A stretch of 24,481 bases of DNA, taken from an uncultured Eubacteriales bacterium. Its GTDB lineage: Bacteria > Bacillota > Clostridia > Oscillospirales > Acutalibacteraceae. Made by a program: the position numbers and the translations under genes. The notes beneath the pieces are model-generated. The model was not told the DNA's origin. It did not search any database and saw only the letters and a program-made list of their open reading frames with translations. The DNA lies in NCBI GenBank assembly GCA_900321515.1, contig ONWI01000184.1:1-24481 (forward strand), written 5' to 3'. Shown piece after piece: positions 1 through 8,344 of the stretch (position 1 is its first letter; each line of letters starts with the position of its first letter).

Positions 1-1
1 A

Positions 2-475
2 TATTCGCCCGCCGGTGTAATATATTCACCCGCTTCACTCAAAAAAATTTCCGGTGAACGAGGCAGGACCTCCGTCGAGGACGAACAGAGGGATATGCTT
101 AAAAACAATGGTCTTATTGTTGACGATTCCGACGTTATCAACGCCATGGAAATCGGAATGCAGAAAAAGGTTGACAAAAATTCCAACGCAAGCATAAAGG
201 GCGGTCAGACATTCCGTTCAAGCGCAACATATGTTGCCGATCCCGCTCAATTTGATGTTATCCGCGGGTATATCCGCTCGCTGCTCCGTGAAATGGGCGA
301 ATCTCTGCACCGCGGAGAGATTGAGGCATATCCCGTCAAGGGAACGTATGACGCGTGTGAATACTGCGAATATCGCATAATGTGTTCACAGGAACAGAAA
401 TGTTCCGGAAGGATTATTACCAAAAAGAGCATGTCTGAGACACTGGAGCAGATGCAGGAGGATTACGATGGGTGA
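2..475 (+). CDS. addB: AddB, ATP-dependent nuclease subunit B, C-terminal part (5' end outside window)
   Basis: The reading frame is open from base 2, so this is the last 157 residues of a much longer protein (AddB is usually over 1,100 aa). AddB pairs with AddA in the helicase-nuclease that resects double-strand breaks and recognises Chi. The visible part begins with a PAGVIYSPA stretch, like the PAGVLY segment of the AddB nuclease domain. It ends with C-x2-C-x5-C (cysteine codons at 356, 365 and 383), the three C-terminal ligands of the AddB [4Fe-4S] cluster; the fourth lies upstream, outside the window. The ATG at 95 is internal, not the start. The stop overlaps the addA start by 8 bp, which suggests translational coupling. 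Confidence 0.9.
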   Translation, partial: YSPAGVIYSPASLKKISGERGRTSVEDEQRDMLKNNGLIVDDSDVINAMEIGMQKKVDKNSNASIKGGQTFRSSATYVADPAQFDVIRGYIRSLLREMGESLHRGEIEAYPVKGTYDACEYCEYRIMCSQEQKCSGRIITKKSMSETLEQMQEDYDG

Positions 476-3400
476 GAGAATATGGACGCCGCAGCAGCGC
501 AGCGCTATTGACGCTTGTGGAGGAACGCTGCTTGTATCCGCTGCGGCAGGTTCAGGCAAGACAGCGGTTTTGGTTCAGAGAGTCATAGAAAGGCTCACAT
601 CCGACGATCCTCAGAGATACTGTGACGCGGACCGGCTGCTGATCGTTACGTTCACAAGAGCCGCCGCCGCGGAAATGAGGGAACGAATTACAACCGAACT
701 TCAGAAAAAACTTGAGCTGAATCCTTGGGACACAAGAATGCGCAGGCAGATGATGCTGATAAAAAAGGCGCAGATATGCACGATAGACTCATTTTGCAGC
801 AAGCTGGTGAGGGATAATTTCTACAAACTGGATATTGCTCCGGATTTCCGGATAGCGGACGATTCAGAGCTGAAAATACTTCGGGACGGGTGCATAAACG
901 ATGTGCTGGAACGCAATTACGCCGAAGGCGACGGGGACTTTTTTGAATTGGTGGAACAGCTGATAGGCGACAAAAACGACAATGAGCTGTCCGAACTGAT
1001 CAAAAGCCTGGATTTCTACATAAGCTCGTTTCCGTTCCCGGAAGATGTGATGGCTGCGCTGGAAAACGCATATTCACCAAAAGAACCGTCAGAAACTGTA
1101 TGGGGAAGATCGGTGCTTGAATACGTTAAAAAAGCCGCTCAGTACGGTTTGGAATGCAATGAAATTGCTCGCGGAATTTCCTCGTCGGACGAAAAGCTCA
1201 CCGAGAAGTATCTGCCGTCATTTGAGCGCGACGCGGAAATACTTGAAGAAATACAAATGGCAGCGGTTAGCAGAGACTGGGACAGTTTGTACAAAAAATC
1301 TTCCCAAGCCGCTATAACGCCTTTAGGCAAGTCAACAAAGCTGCCGTATGAAGCTGAAATAGCAAAGGCGGCGCGTTCTGTAGTAGAGCGGACTATGAAT
1401 AGTATACGTTCATGCGTAATATCCGATTCGCAAGAGTTTGAAAAGGAAGTTAGCTTTACAGGCAGAATGGTGCGAACCCTTATCAGACTGCTTCGGGAAT
1501 ACTATTCAGAAATGGCTGAAGTCAAGTCAAACAGGCGCATTCTTGACTTTACGGATATAGAGCATATGGCAGTCAATTTGCTCGTGCAAAGGAGAGAAAC
1601 TTTACACGGCGATTACGAACCGTCTTCCGCATATGACTATATGAACGCCTACTGCAAGACCGATACGGCAGTAGCTCTGACCGGTCAGTTCGATGAAATA
1701 ATGCTCGACGAATATCAGGATACCAACGCGGTACAGAGCCTGATATTTTCGGCAGTGGCGCGTAATCCGGAAGGTACCGGCAAAAAGGCGCTGACCGACG
1801 GGGTAAATATGTTTATGGTCGGGGATATGAAGCAGAGCATTTACCGTTTCCGTAAGGCTGTGCCAGAACTCTTTATGGAAAAATTCAGCAGATACACGCC
1901 ATATAACGCCGACTCCCCAAAATATCCCGCGCTCATCACACTCGGGGCAAATTTCCGCAGCCGCAGCGAAGTTACCGGAGCGATCAATTATATTTTCCGT
2001 CAGATCATGTCACCCGAAATGGGAGGAGTCAGATATGACGAATCTCAGGAACTTTCCGCGCGCGCTGTTTATCCCGAATCGGACGATATGACAGCCGAGC
2101 TGCATTTTCTCTCACGGCCAAGAGGATATGCCCTGAGCGGAACAGAATTTGAAGCCGAATATATCGCCGGGCTTATTTCAAAAATGATTTCCGACGGATT
2201 CAAGATTACCGACAAGGCTACAGGTGAACTAAGGCCGGCGCGATACAGTGATTTCTGCATACTCCGCCGCGGTATCAGCTCCAACGGCAGGAGCTATGCG
2301 GACGCGCTCGAGAAGAAGAACATTCCGTCGTGGATATCAACTGACGGAGGTCTGCTTGATACAGACGAATCCAATGTCGTCATGTCATTTCTCCGAGTGA
2401 TAAGCAATCCTCTGCTCGACATTCCTCTGATGTGCGTGATGATGTCGCCAATATACGGCTTTTCACCCGACGAAATGGCTCAGATACGCCTTAAAGAGCG
2501 CACAGCTCCGTTTTACGGAGCTGCACTGTCGATGGCGAAGGATGGGGACAAAAAATGCGCTCTTTTCCTCGAAAGCATGGAACGGTTCAGACTTCTTGCC
2601 GCCACTCAGCCAACCGACAGATTAATTGAAGAAATCTGTTATTCCACAGGTTACCTTGCTGCTGTGAGCGCAATGTCAAAAGGAGATATCCGCAGGGCAA
2701 ATATCCGGCTGCTCTGTGAATTTGCCGCCAAGTGCGAAGGCTCCGGTTCGTTCGGAGTCGGTGCGTTCATATCGACAGTTGACAGAATGCTTGAACAAGG
2801 CGATGATCTGCCGGGAGCGGTTTCGGTGACCGAAAATTCCGACGTAGTGAGGATCATGACCATTCACAAATCCAAGGGATTGGAATTCCCGGTTTGTATA
2901 ATCGCGGGACTCGGCACACAGTTCCAGAAGGACGGAGACGCTGGCGGCGTTATCACCCACAGTGATCTCGGCGTGGGAATGAAGATGAAAGAGGACGGAG
3001 CTTGGTATGAAACTCAGATACGCCGGGCAATTATCGAACGCTCACATATCGAAAATCTGAGCGAAGAAATGCGCATTTTGTATGTCGCTCTCACACGAGC
3101 GAAAGAAAAGCTCATAATGGTTGCGACTCCGCGCTCGGTCAAATCATGCGTGAACGACGCTGCCATAGCGGTGTATAATTCATCATGGAACGGACAGATA
3201 ACGCCTTTTGCCATGTCCCTGAGCAATTCATTTGCGGCGTGGCTGGCAATAGCAGCCATACGGCACCCTGACTGCGGGTGCTTCAGGGATATAGCGGATA
3301 TCTGCGTTGATACCATCGCCTCTCCCGGATGCAGGCTGAAAGCCGTCATTCATGAAGGACATAATTCACCCGCCGAAGAGTCCGCGCCCGAAGCGGAATG

Positions 3401-4109
3401 TTCTGAATTGCCTGAGAATTCCCCATCCGAACCGGATGAGGCGCTGATTGACGCCATTAAGGAACGTCTGGATTTCAGATATCCATACGGCAATCTATCC
3501 GGCGTGCCTACGAAGGTCACGGCTTCCGAGCTTACCAAGCGGGAACATTCCGGAGAATCAATCAACCTCGTCCGTCCGTCTTTCATGATGAGCGGGGGGC
3601 TTACTCCAACCGAACGCGGAAAGTCCCTTCATAAATACATGGAATTTGCCAATTTCCGTGCCGCTGCCGAGTCGCCTGAACAGGAACTGAAGCGGCTTAA
3701 GAAATACGGATTTCTCACCGAAACCGAGGCTGACGCTGTAGACACATCAAAGATAGCCGCATTTTTTGCACAGATGCAGCCAATGCTTTCGGAAGCTGAG
3801 AATATTCTCCGTGAACGCGAGTTTTCGGTAATTCTGGACCGGGAACATTTGTCGTTTGTAACTGATGCAGACATCGGCGATGAACCGGTTGTGCTGGAGG
3901 GAGAATGTGACTGCGTGCTTGAATTTTCCGACGGCACGGTAATACTTGACTACAAGACCGACCGAATTTCCAATCCGGAAAAACTGATAGAACATTACGG
4001 CACGCAGCTCAAACTCTACCGATACGCCATGGAACAGGTTCTCCAAAAGCCGGTCAAGGGGATATATCTCTATTCGTTCTATCTCGACAGGCTGATTGAG
4101 GTTGAATAA
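468..4109 (+). CDS. addA: AddA, ATP-dependent helicase/nuclease subunit A
   Basis: A 1213-aa UvrD/Rep-type superfamily 1 helicase with a C-terminal RecB-type nuclease, the usual AddA length. Visible motifs in order: Q motif WTPQQ (6-10), Walker A AAGSGKT (26-32), TFTRAAAAEM (61-70), DEYQDTN (414-420, motif II), GDMKQSIYRFR (452-462, motif III), MTIHKSKGLEF (797-807) and LYVALTRAKEK (871-881, motif VI). The nuclease domain has H1055 in GKSLHKYME, D1148 in GECDC and D1161/K1163 in LDYKTD, so the catalytic set looks intact. The start overlaps addB by 8 bp in a different frame. With AddB it unwinds and degrades broken DNA ends to make recombinogenic 3' tails. A uracil-DNA glycosylase gene follows after 22 bp, so the operon is devoted to DNA repair. 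Confidence 0.96.
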   Translation: MGERIWTPQQRSAIDACGGTLLVSAAAGSGKTAVLVQRVIERLTSDDPQRYCDADRLLIVTFTRAAAAEMRERITTELQKKLELNPWDTRMRRQMMLIKKAQICTIDSFCSKLVRDNFYKLDIAPDFRIADDSELKILRDGCINDVLERNYAEGDGDFFELVEQLIGDKNDNELSELIKSLDFYISSFPFPEDVMAALENAYSPKEPSETVWGRSVLEYVKKAAQYGLECNEIARGISSSDEKLTEKYLPSFERDAEILEEIQMAAVSRDWDSLYKKSSQAAITPLGKSTKLPYEAEIAKAARSVVERTMNSIRSCVISDSQEFEKEVSFTGRMVRTLIRLLREYYSEMAEVKSNRRILDFTDIEHMAVNLLVQRRETLHGDYEPSSAYDYMNAYCKTDTAVALTGQFDEIMLDEYQDTNAVQSLIFSAVARNPEGTGKKALTDGVNMFMVGDMKQSIYRFRKAVPELFMEKFSRYTPYNADSPKYPALITLGANFRSRSEVTGAINYIFRQIMSPEMGGVRYDESQELSARAVYPESDDMTAELHFLSRPRGYALSGTEFEAEYIAGLISKMISDGFKITDKATGELRPARYSDFCILRRGISSNGRSYADALEKKNIPSWISTDGGLLDTDESNVVMSFLRVISNPLLDIPLMCVMMSPIYGFSPDEMAQIRLKERTAPFYGAALSMAKDGDKKCALFLESMERFRLLAATQPTDRLIEEICYSTGYLAAVSAMSKGDIRRANIRLLCEFAAKCEGSGSFGVGAFISTVDRMLEQGDDLPGAVSVTENSDVVRIMTIHKSKGLEFPVCIIAGLGTQFQKDGDAGGVITHSDLGVGMKMKEDGAWYETQIRRAIIERSHIENLSEEMRILYVALTRAKEKLIMVATPRSVKSCVNDAAIAVYNSSWNGQITPFAMSLSNSFAAWLAIAAIRHPDCGCFRDIADICVDTIASPGCRLKAVIHEGHNSPAEESAPEAECSELPENSPSEPDEALIDAIKERLDFRYPYGNLSGVPTKVTASELTKREHSGESINLVRPSFMMSGGLTPTERGKSLHKYMEFANFRAAAESPEQELKRLKKYGFLTETEADAVDTSKIAAFFAQMQPMLSEAENILREREFSVILDREHLSFVTDADIGDEPVVLEGECDCVLEFSDGTVILDYKTDRISNPEKLIEHYGTQLKLYRYAMEQVLQKPVKGIYLYSFYLDRLIEVE

Positions 4110-4131
4110 TATTTTATTAAGGTGATAATGA

Positions 4132-4710
4132 ATGATTGAAAATTTTGAAGAATTAAAGAAAGAATGTCTCAAATGCACAAGATGCGGGCTTTGCCAAGGC
4201 AGACACAACGTAGTGTTCGGCGTGGGAAATCCGAATGCCAGAGTGCTTTTAGTAGGGGAGGGACCTGGCGAAAATGAGGATCTGCAGGGGGAGCCGTTTG
4301 TAGGACGCGCCGGAAAACTGCTTGACACGATGCTTGACGCGGTCGATCTCTCGCGCGAACGCAATATTTACATTGCCAATATAGTCAAATGCCGTCCGCC
4401 CCGGAACCGCGACCCGCTGCCGGAGGAACAGGAAGCCTGCATAGGCTGGCTGCGCAATCAGTTTGCTATCATGCGGCCGAAGATAATAGTCTGTCTCGGC
4501 AGGATAGCAGGCATGAAGCTGATGGATCCGAACATGAAGATAACACGCCAGCACGGTCAGTTCATCGACAAAAAGGGCACTCTGATGATGGCAACGCTTC
4601 ATCCCGCCGCCCTGCTAAGAAATCCCGGACAGAAGCCTGACGCATTCAATGACTTTTTGCTGCTCCGCGAAAAGATAATGGAGGTATGTCCCGAGACATA
4701 CGATATGTAG
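4132..4710 (+). CDS. udg: Family 4 (Fe-S) uracil-DNA glycosylase
   Basis: 192 aa. It removes uracil from DNA to start base excision repair. Family-4 hallmarks are all present: the GEGPGENEDLQGEPFVGRAG motif (42-61), which holds the uracil and water-activating site; the HPAALLR motif (157-163) at the DNA-intercalating loop; and four cysteines placed as expected for the [4Fe-4S] cluster (C15, C18, C87, C103). C12 and C21 are extra. An AAGGTGAT Shine-Dalgarno precedes the ATG. It lies 22 bp behind addA and is probably co-transcribed with it. The N-terminal C-x2-C also gives a superficial likeness to phage DNA polymerase-related 'SPO1 DNA polymerase' annotations, which are the same family. Confidence 0.93.
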   Translation: MIENFEELKKECLKCTRCGLCQGRHNVVFGVGNPNARVLLVGEGPGENEDLQGEPFVGRAGKLLDTMLDAVDLSRERNIYIANIVKCRPPRNRDPLPEEQEACIGWLRNQFAIMRPKIIVCLGRIAGMKLMDPNMKITRQHGQFIDKKGTLMMATLHPAALLRNPGQKPDAFNDFLLLREKIMEVCPETYDM

Positions 4711-4753
4711 TATGTAATGTCTGTCCTGTACACTATAAGAACCGGTTCAGAAT

Positions 4754-4787
4754 CTCCGCGGAAGGTAAATAATATCCGTCCGCGGAG
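4754..4787. terminator. Possible shared terminator between converging operons
   Basis: A perfect 9-bp inverted repeat, CTCCGCGGA (4754-4762) and TCCGCGGAG (4779-4787), with a 16-nt loop. It sits in the 82-bp gap where udg (+) and yqfD (-) converge, the place for a bidirectional terminator. Neither strand has a good U-tract, so the call rests on the stem and its position. Confidence 0.45.
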
Positions 4788-4792
4788 AACAA

Positions 4793-5977
4793 TTATTCTG
4801 ATGAAGCTCCCGCTGTCATAGGTTCTATCAGCAGGGGCTTTTCCTCGGATATTTCCTTGAGAAAAGTAACGTATCTGGTCACACGCACACCTGCCGCGGT
4901 TTCGTTAACCGTGCGTTCGTTGCTCACAATCTCTATGTGATCTGCCTTGCCGATAAGCCGGCTTAGCCTGCCTTCCGCCTGTTCCGCGCACTCCTCTGGA
5001 GTAAATTGCTTCTGGACATAACAAAGCTCATGCCATTCTTCACGGCGAAGAACTATCGGAAAATCAAACCCGAAAAAACTGAGCGGATATTCGCTGTGTG
5101 TCCTGCGGTAATTACCCTTTGGCAGCGAGCCGAAAAGCGGTATTTCAATTCCGAAAGCCATGAGACGGTTGATATTTACGATATGTCCCGTGGGTTCGGC
5201 GACAATCTGTTCATAGTTCACCGTTTCGGAAAACGTGCGGTCCACCAGCGCGGTAATCTTTCCTTTGGCGTGGACCATAACCACGCTTTCTCCCTGTGAA
5301 TCAAAAACTCCGCTTACAAGCACGTCGCCGGGTACAACAATATCGCCCTCCTTTACAAAAATAGTTCCCTGTGAAGCCGTGGCGGAGACGATCTGGCCGC
5401 TTTCCTTAGCAATCAGGTTGCAAGGTTCATTATCATATGAATGTCTGCGCAGAGGAACCGCCGCGCTGAACTGCACTCGCGCCTTGCAGCCCATTCTGGA
5501 CACTCTTATCATGTCAAACTGGGGAAGCCTATCCTCCAGAACCATCTGAATCATGTCGCCGTCAATTGAGGAACACATCACGCCGGTGCGGATTCCCTCG
5601 TCGTACAGTATGTCTGTAACGCTGACGGCATACTGTTCGGGAAGATTCTCAATATCCACCGACCACACAAACAGCGACATAAACCACAGCGCCGCGCAGA
5701 ACAACACAAATCCCGCCGCGAAGCCCCATCTTTCGCGGTAATTTCTCACATAATACGGCAGTCCGTAATGCGAAATAATCACAAGCTCAGCGTCTGCTTT
5801 CGCGGCAGCGTCACTCAGGGCTGGAAATTCCTTTGCCCTGGTAAAGGCAAATGCCCTGCCGTTCCTGTGATTTACGTTGAAAACATTCAGCCAGCGCCGG
5901 TTGGCGATATTCAAAAAACGCTCGACCGAACCTCCGACTATCTCAAAGCAGACTGTTTCTTTGAATAATCCAGGCAT
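4793..5977 (-). CDS. yqfD: Sporulation protein YqfD
   Basis: 394 aa, matching the YqfD family (stage IV sporulation-type membrane protein of spore-forming Firmicutes). A soluble N-terminal part of about 80 residues is followed by one clear transmembrane segment (about 86-108) and a large C-terminal domain with beta-rich YqfD-like stretches such as KEGDIVVPGDVLVSG. In B. subtilis the gene belongs to the mother-cell sigma-E regulon; its biochemical role is not settled. A strong AAGGAGGG Shine-Dalgarno lies 6-7 nt before the ATG. The gap from the yqfC stop is only 13 bp, so the two genes are one transcript. No truncation is seen. Confidence 0.9.
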   Translation of the reverse strand: MPGLFKETVCFEIVGGSVERFLNIANRRWLNVFNVNHRNGRAFAFTRAKEFPALSDAAAKADAELVIISHYGLPYYVRNYRERWGFAAGFVLFCAALWFMSLFVWSVDIENLPEQYAVSVTDILYDEGIRTGVMCSSIDGDMIQMVLEDRLPQFDMIRVSRMGCKARVQFSAAVPLRRHSYDNEPCNLIAKESGQIVSATASQGTIFVKEGDIVVPGDVLVSGVFDSQGESVVMVHAKGKITALVDRTFSETVNYEQIVAEPTGHIVNINRLMAFGIEIPLFGSLPKGNYRRTHSEYPLSFFGFDFPIVLRREEWHELCYVQKQFTPEECAEQAEGRLSRLIGKADHIEIVSNERTVNETAAGVRVTRYVTFLKEISEEKPLLIEPMTAGASSE

Positions 5978-5990
5978 CAGCGTCCCTCCT

Positions 5991-6275
5991 TCACGAAAAG
6001 CTGATAGAATTAATATTGCCGCAGATAATTATAGTGTTTTCTATCATGCGATATATGCACAGGCATCCGCCTTCGATTACCACTCTTTTTTTGCATGTCG
6101 AAATGGTAATCCTGTCGTCGCCGTATTCGCATATACCGCGGCATCCCTCTATCAGCAGACCCCTTCCGACCTCGATAGTAACCCGGCAGTCCCCATGGCT
6201 CATATCCGGCGAGGAATTCATCAGCTTTCTGAGAAATCTGTCGGAAAAAGAATTTTCATTGATGTCATTGTTCAT
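5991..6275 (-). CDS. yqfC: Sporulation protein YqfC (YabP/YqfC family)
   Basis: 94 aa from the ATG at 6275. The sequence fits the YabP/YqfC family: short, beta-rich, with MSHGDCRVTIEVGRGLLIEGCRGI and a C-terminal repeat of short hydrophobic strands. An upstream in-frame GTG at 6284 would add three residues, but the ATG is preferred because a GGGGTG Shine-Dalgarno sits 6 nt before it, and because the predicted transcription start (about 6289) would leave the GTG almost no leader. It is the first gene of the yqfC-yqfD pair, conserved in spore formers and expressed in the mother cell in B. subtilis. Confidence 0.87.
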   Translation of the reverse strand: MNNDINENSFSDRFLRKLMNSSPDMSHGDCRVTIEVGRGLLIEGCRGICEYGDDRITISTCKKRVVIEGGCLCIYRMIENTIIICGNINSISFS

Positions 6276-6295
6276 ATAGTTCACCCCGATTGATA

Positions 6296-6325
6296 ATACA
6301 TATGCTGAAAACGGGGTAAATATCC
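6296..6325 (-). promoter_or_regulatory. Sigma-E-like promoter for yqfC-yqfD
   Basis: On the minus strand, GGATATTT (6325-6318) and CATATGTAT (6304-6296) are separated by 13 bp. This resembles the B. subtilis sigma-E pattern (K-M-ATATT, about 14 bp, CATAnnnT): the -35 is one base off and the -10 keeps the CATA core. Transcription would start near 6289, about 14 nt before the preferred yqfC ATG. The regulon fits, since yqfC and yqfD are sigma-E genes in B. subtilis. Confidence 0.5.
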
Positions 6326-6326
6326 G

Positions 6327-6355
6327 TTATTATTTTCCCGCAAAGCACATATTCT
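6327..6355 (+). promoter_or_regulatory. Weak sigma-E-like promoter for ylbJ
   Basis: TTATTATT (6327-6334), 13 bp, CATATTCT (6348-6355) has the spacing of a sigma-E promoter and the CATA core, but the -35 is poor. It lies back to back with the yqfC promoter. B. subtilis ylbJ is sigma-E dependent, which is the main reason to record it. Confidence 0.28.
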
Positions 6356-6366
6356 GTTTTCGGGAG

Positions 6367-7512
6367 ATGAATGCTTTGAAAACGATAAGAGCCAATCGGA
6401 ATGATATGATGTTGACGGTGTTTGCAGCGTGTACTTCTGCGGTTTTATGCGCCGCGTTTCTCATTCATTCGGCAAGCGCGGCGGACGCCGTTCGCAGAGG
6501 CATTGAAATATGCGGTGTGAGCGTCATCCCGTCGCTTTTCCCTATGATGTTCCTATCTCAGTATATCGTCAAAAGCGGAGCCGCGGAGCTTGCGGGAGGA
6601 CTGCTGGACAAACCGGTACGTCTGCTGTTCGGACTGCCCGGAATTTGCGGCGTGGCGCTGCTTACGGCTTTTATTGGAGGATATCCCGCGGGTGCGCGGG
6701 CGGCGGAATCTCTGACCGCGGACGGAAAAATCACCAGGGAACAGGGCGAGAGGCTTGCGGATATTGCATTCTGTGCCGGTCCCGGATTTGCGATTGGCAT
6801 GATCGGAGGCGAACTTTACAAAAATAAATCTGTTGGTCTGCTGATATTGACAGCACAGGCATTTTCATGTATAATCATAGGAACGGTACTGAAATTTGTT
6901 TTCAAGGACAAAGAATCGTTTTCCGCAAGCAGGACGAAATCCCCGCAGAGAATATCGCGCGGATCAGACGCTTTCGTGCAGTCGGCGGCGAACACGGCAT
7001 CGACCATGCTGAATATGTGCAGCTTCATCATTCTCTTTCAGGTGATAATATCAATGCTGGATACAACCGGGATAAATACCGCGCTCGGAATGCTTACTCA
7101 GACGGCGGGATTGGGCGACAAGGGGAAAATGCTGCTCCCGTGTGCTGTCGAGGTCACATCCGGAAGTATTCTTTCAGTGAGTGCCGGACTTCCGTTTACC
7201 GCATTTGTAGCGGGATTCGGCGGGCTTTCGGTTCATTTTCAGAATTTTGCCGTATGCCGTACCATACGTCCGAAAAAGCAGGTCTATTTTCTCATCAGAA
7301 TCATTCAGGGCGGACTATGCAGTATTATCGTCACTTTCGCACTCAGACTGCCATGCTTTGCGTCGATCGTACTGCCTGTTTCGGGCAGTGCGGCTCAGGC
7401 TGTTCCGGTTCGTTTTTCGCGTGTATCGGTGGGATTTGGATGCGCAATGATTGTAATGTGCCTGATGAGCGTAATCTGCCTGCCATCCGAAAAGGAGATG
7501 ATTAAGTCATGA
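6367..7512 (+). CDS. ylbJ: Sporulation integral membrane protein YlbJ
   Basis: 381 aa, polytopic, with nucleoside-recognition (Gate) type membrane architecture as in YlbJ, which is needed for proper spore cortex in B. subtilis. Visible are an N-terminal hydrophobic segment (about 15-35), PSLFPMMFLSQY, the family-typical GGYPAGA loop (about 104-110), CAGPGFAIGMIG, and hydrophobic stretches around 158-176, 217-235, 255-285, 310-330 and 355-375. The GGGAG Shine-Dalgarno ends directly at the annotated ATG, which is too close; a TTG nine nucleotides downstream (6376) has proper spacing and may be the real start, giving 378 aa. The stop overlaps the next gene as ATGA. It is divergent from yqfC-yqfD. 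Confidence 0.85.
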   Translation: MNALKTIRANRNDMMLTVFAACTSAVLCAAFLIHSASAADAVRRGIEICGVSVIPSLFPMMFLSQYIVKSGAAELAGGLLDKPVRLLFGLPGICGVALLTAFIGGYPAGARAAESLTADGKITREQGERLADIAFCAGPGFAIGMIGGELYKNKSVGLLILTAQAFSCIIIGTVLKFVFKDKESFSASRTKSPQRISRGSDAFVQSAANTASTMLNMCSFIILFQVIISMLDTTGINTALGMLTQTAGLGDKGKMLLPCAVEVTSGSILSVSAGLPFTAFVAGFGGLSVHFQNFAVCRTIRPKKQVYFLIRIIQGGLCSIIVTFALRLPCFASIVLPVSGSAAQAVPVRFSRVSVGFGCAMIVMCLMSVICLPSEKEMIKS

Positions 7513-7730
7513 ATTTATCCAGATTCTACGGAAAAAACATTAATTCATCATGCAAATACTGCCTTTATTATATTGAGAACCCGTCCGAACCGGGTACAAA
7601 GACATGTGAGAGAGGCAAGCCGACTGAAAACGGCGCGTCATGCGGAGCATTCCGCTACGAACCGACTCTCCGGGAACCCCCGGAACAGCCGCTCCTTAAG
7701 GAATTCAGTCCGGAGGATTTCAGGATATAA
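7509..7730 (+). CDS. Small four-cysteine protein, probable zinc-binding, function unknown
   Basis: 73 aa with C15-x2-C18, C33 and C45, spaced as in a small zinc ribbon: CKYCLYY, TCERG, CGAFRYEP. The pattern, with an aromatic/basic tail ending FRYEPTLREP, resembles short conserved hypothetical proteins common in Clostridia next to maf or ylbJ. No function is known to me. It is translationally coupled to ylbJ (4-bp ATGA overlap) and precedes maf by 31 bp, so it is expressed within this operon. The C-terminal 25 residues are acidic and proline-rich and probably unstructured. Confidence 0.75.
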   Translation: MNLSRFYGKNINSSCKYCLYYIENPSEPGTKTCERGKPTENGASCGAFRYEPTLREPPEQPLLKEFSPEDFRI

Positions 7731-7761
7731 AATATACATTATTGAGGATGACATAAAAGAA

Positions 7762-8325
7762 ATGAAGCTTATACTTGCATCAGGCTCGCCAAGAAGGAGA
7801 GAGCTACTGGCGATGACAGGGCTAAAGTTCGAGGTCGTAACCAGCGACGCTGACGAGAACATTCCCGACGATATTCAGCCGGGTGTTGCCGCCCTGATAC
7901 TAAGCGAGAAAAAGGCGCTTGCCGTTGCCAGCCTTGCGGAATACCGCGGAAGCATCGTTATCGGAGCGGATACGATAGTCAGTCTCGACGGAAAGAAATT
8001 CGGCAAGCCCAAGGATGCGGATGACGCGGAGCGAATGCTCAAGGCGCTGTCGGACCGGACTCATACTGTCTACACCGGCGTTGCGATCGTAAACAGCGAC
8101 CTGACAGTAAACAAATTCGTCGAAGCCACCGAGGTTCACTTTTACCCTCTGAGCGAAAATCAGATAAAGGACTACATCGCAACCGGCGAATACAGCGACA
8201 AAGCCGGCGGATACGCCATTCAGGGAGGCGGCGCCGTGTTTGTCAGCGGAATAATCGGCGATTACTACAACGTCATGGGACTTCCGATCGGGCGTCTGAT
8301 GCAGGAGATACGCAGGATACATTGA
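7762..8325 (+). CDS. maf: Maf-family nucleoside triphosphate pyrophosphatase
   Basis: 187 aa. Maf/YhdE proteins hydrolyse dTTP, UTP and some modified nucleotides to monophosphates; in Bacillus the gene is linked to septation. Family motifs are intact: SGSPRRREL (7-15), GADTIV with catalytic D70 (68-73), YSDKAGGYAIQG (144-155) and NVMGLP (170-175). The frame stays open upstream to 7573, but that extension overlaps the preceding gene and is not Maf-like; the ATG at 7762 gives the family's normal N-terminus MKLILASGSPRR. No strong Shine-Dalgarno is seen (a GAGG lies about 14 nt upstream), so it may rely on coupling. Confidence 0.94.
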   Translation: MKLILASGSPRRRELLAMTGLKFEVVTSDADENIPDDIQPGVAALILSEKKALAVASLAEYRGSIVIGADTIVSLDGKKFGKPKDADDAERMLKALSDRTHTVYTGVAIVNSDLTVNKFVEATEVHFYPLSENQIKDYIATGEYSDKAGGYAIQGGGAVFVSGIIGDYYNVMGLPIGRLMQEIRRIH

Positions 8326-8344
8326 AAAAAGGACAGTGAATCAA

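Noticed and set aside
3747..4364. 205-codon minus-strand frame across the addA/udg junction
   Set aside because: It is the shadow of two well-supported genes and has no recognisable domain.
7573..7761. Upstream extension of Maf
   Set aside because: It overlaps the four-cysteine gene; the Maf N-terminus MKLILASGSPRR begins at 7762.
8326..8344. SAM or T-box riboswitch before the methionine genes
   Set aside because: Only 19 bp separate maf from metF and the intercistronic gaps inside the operon are tiny; no room for one.
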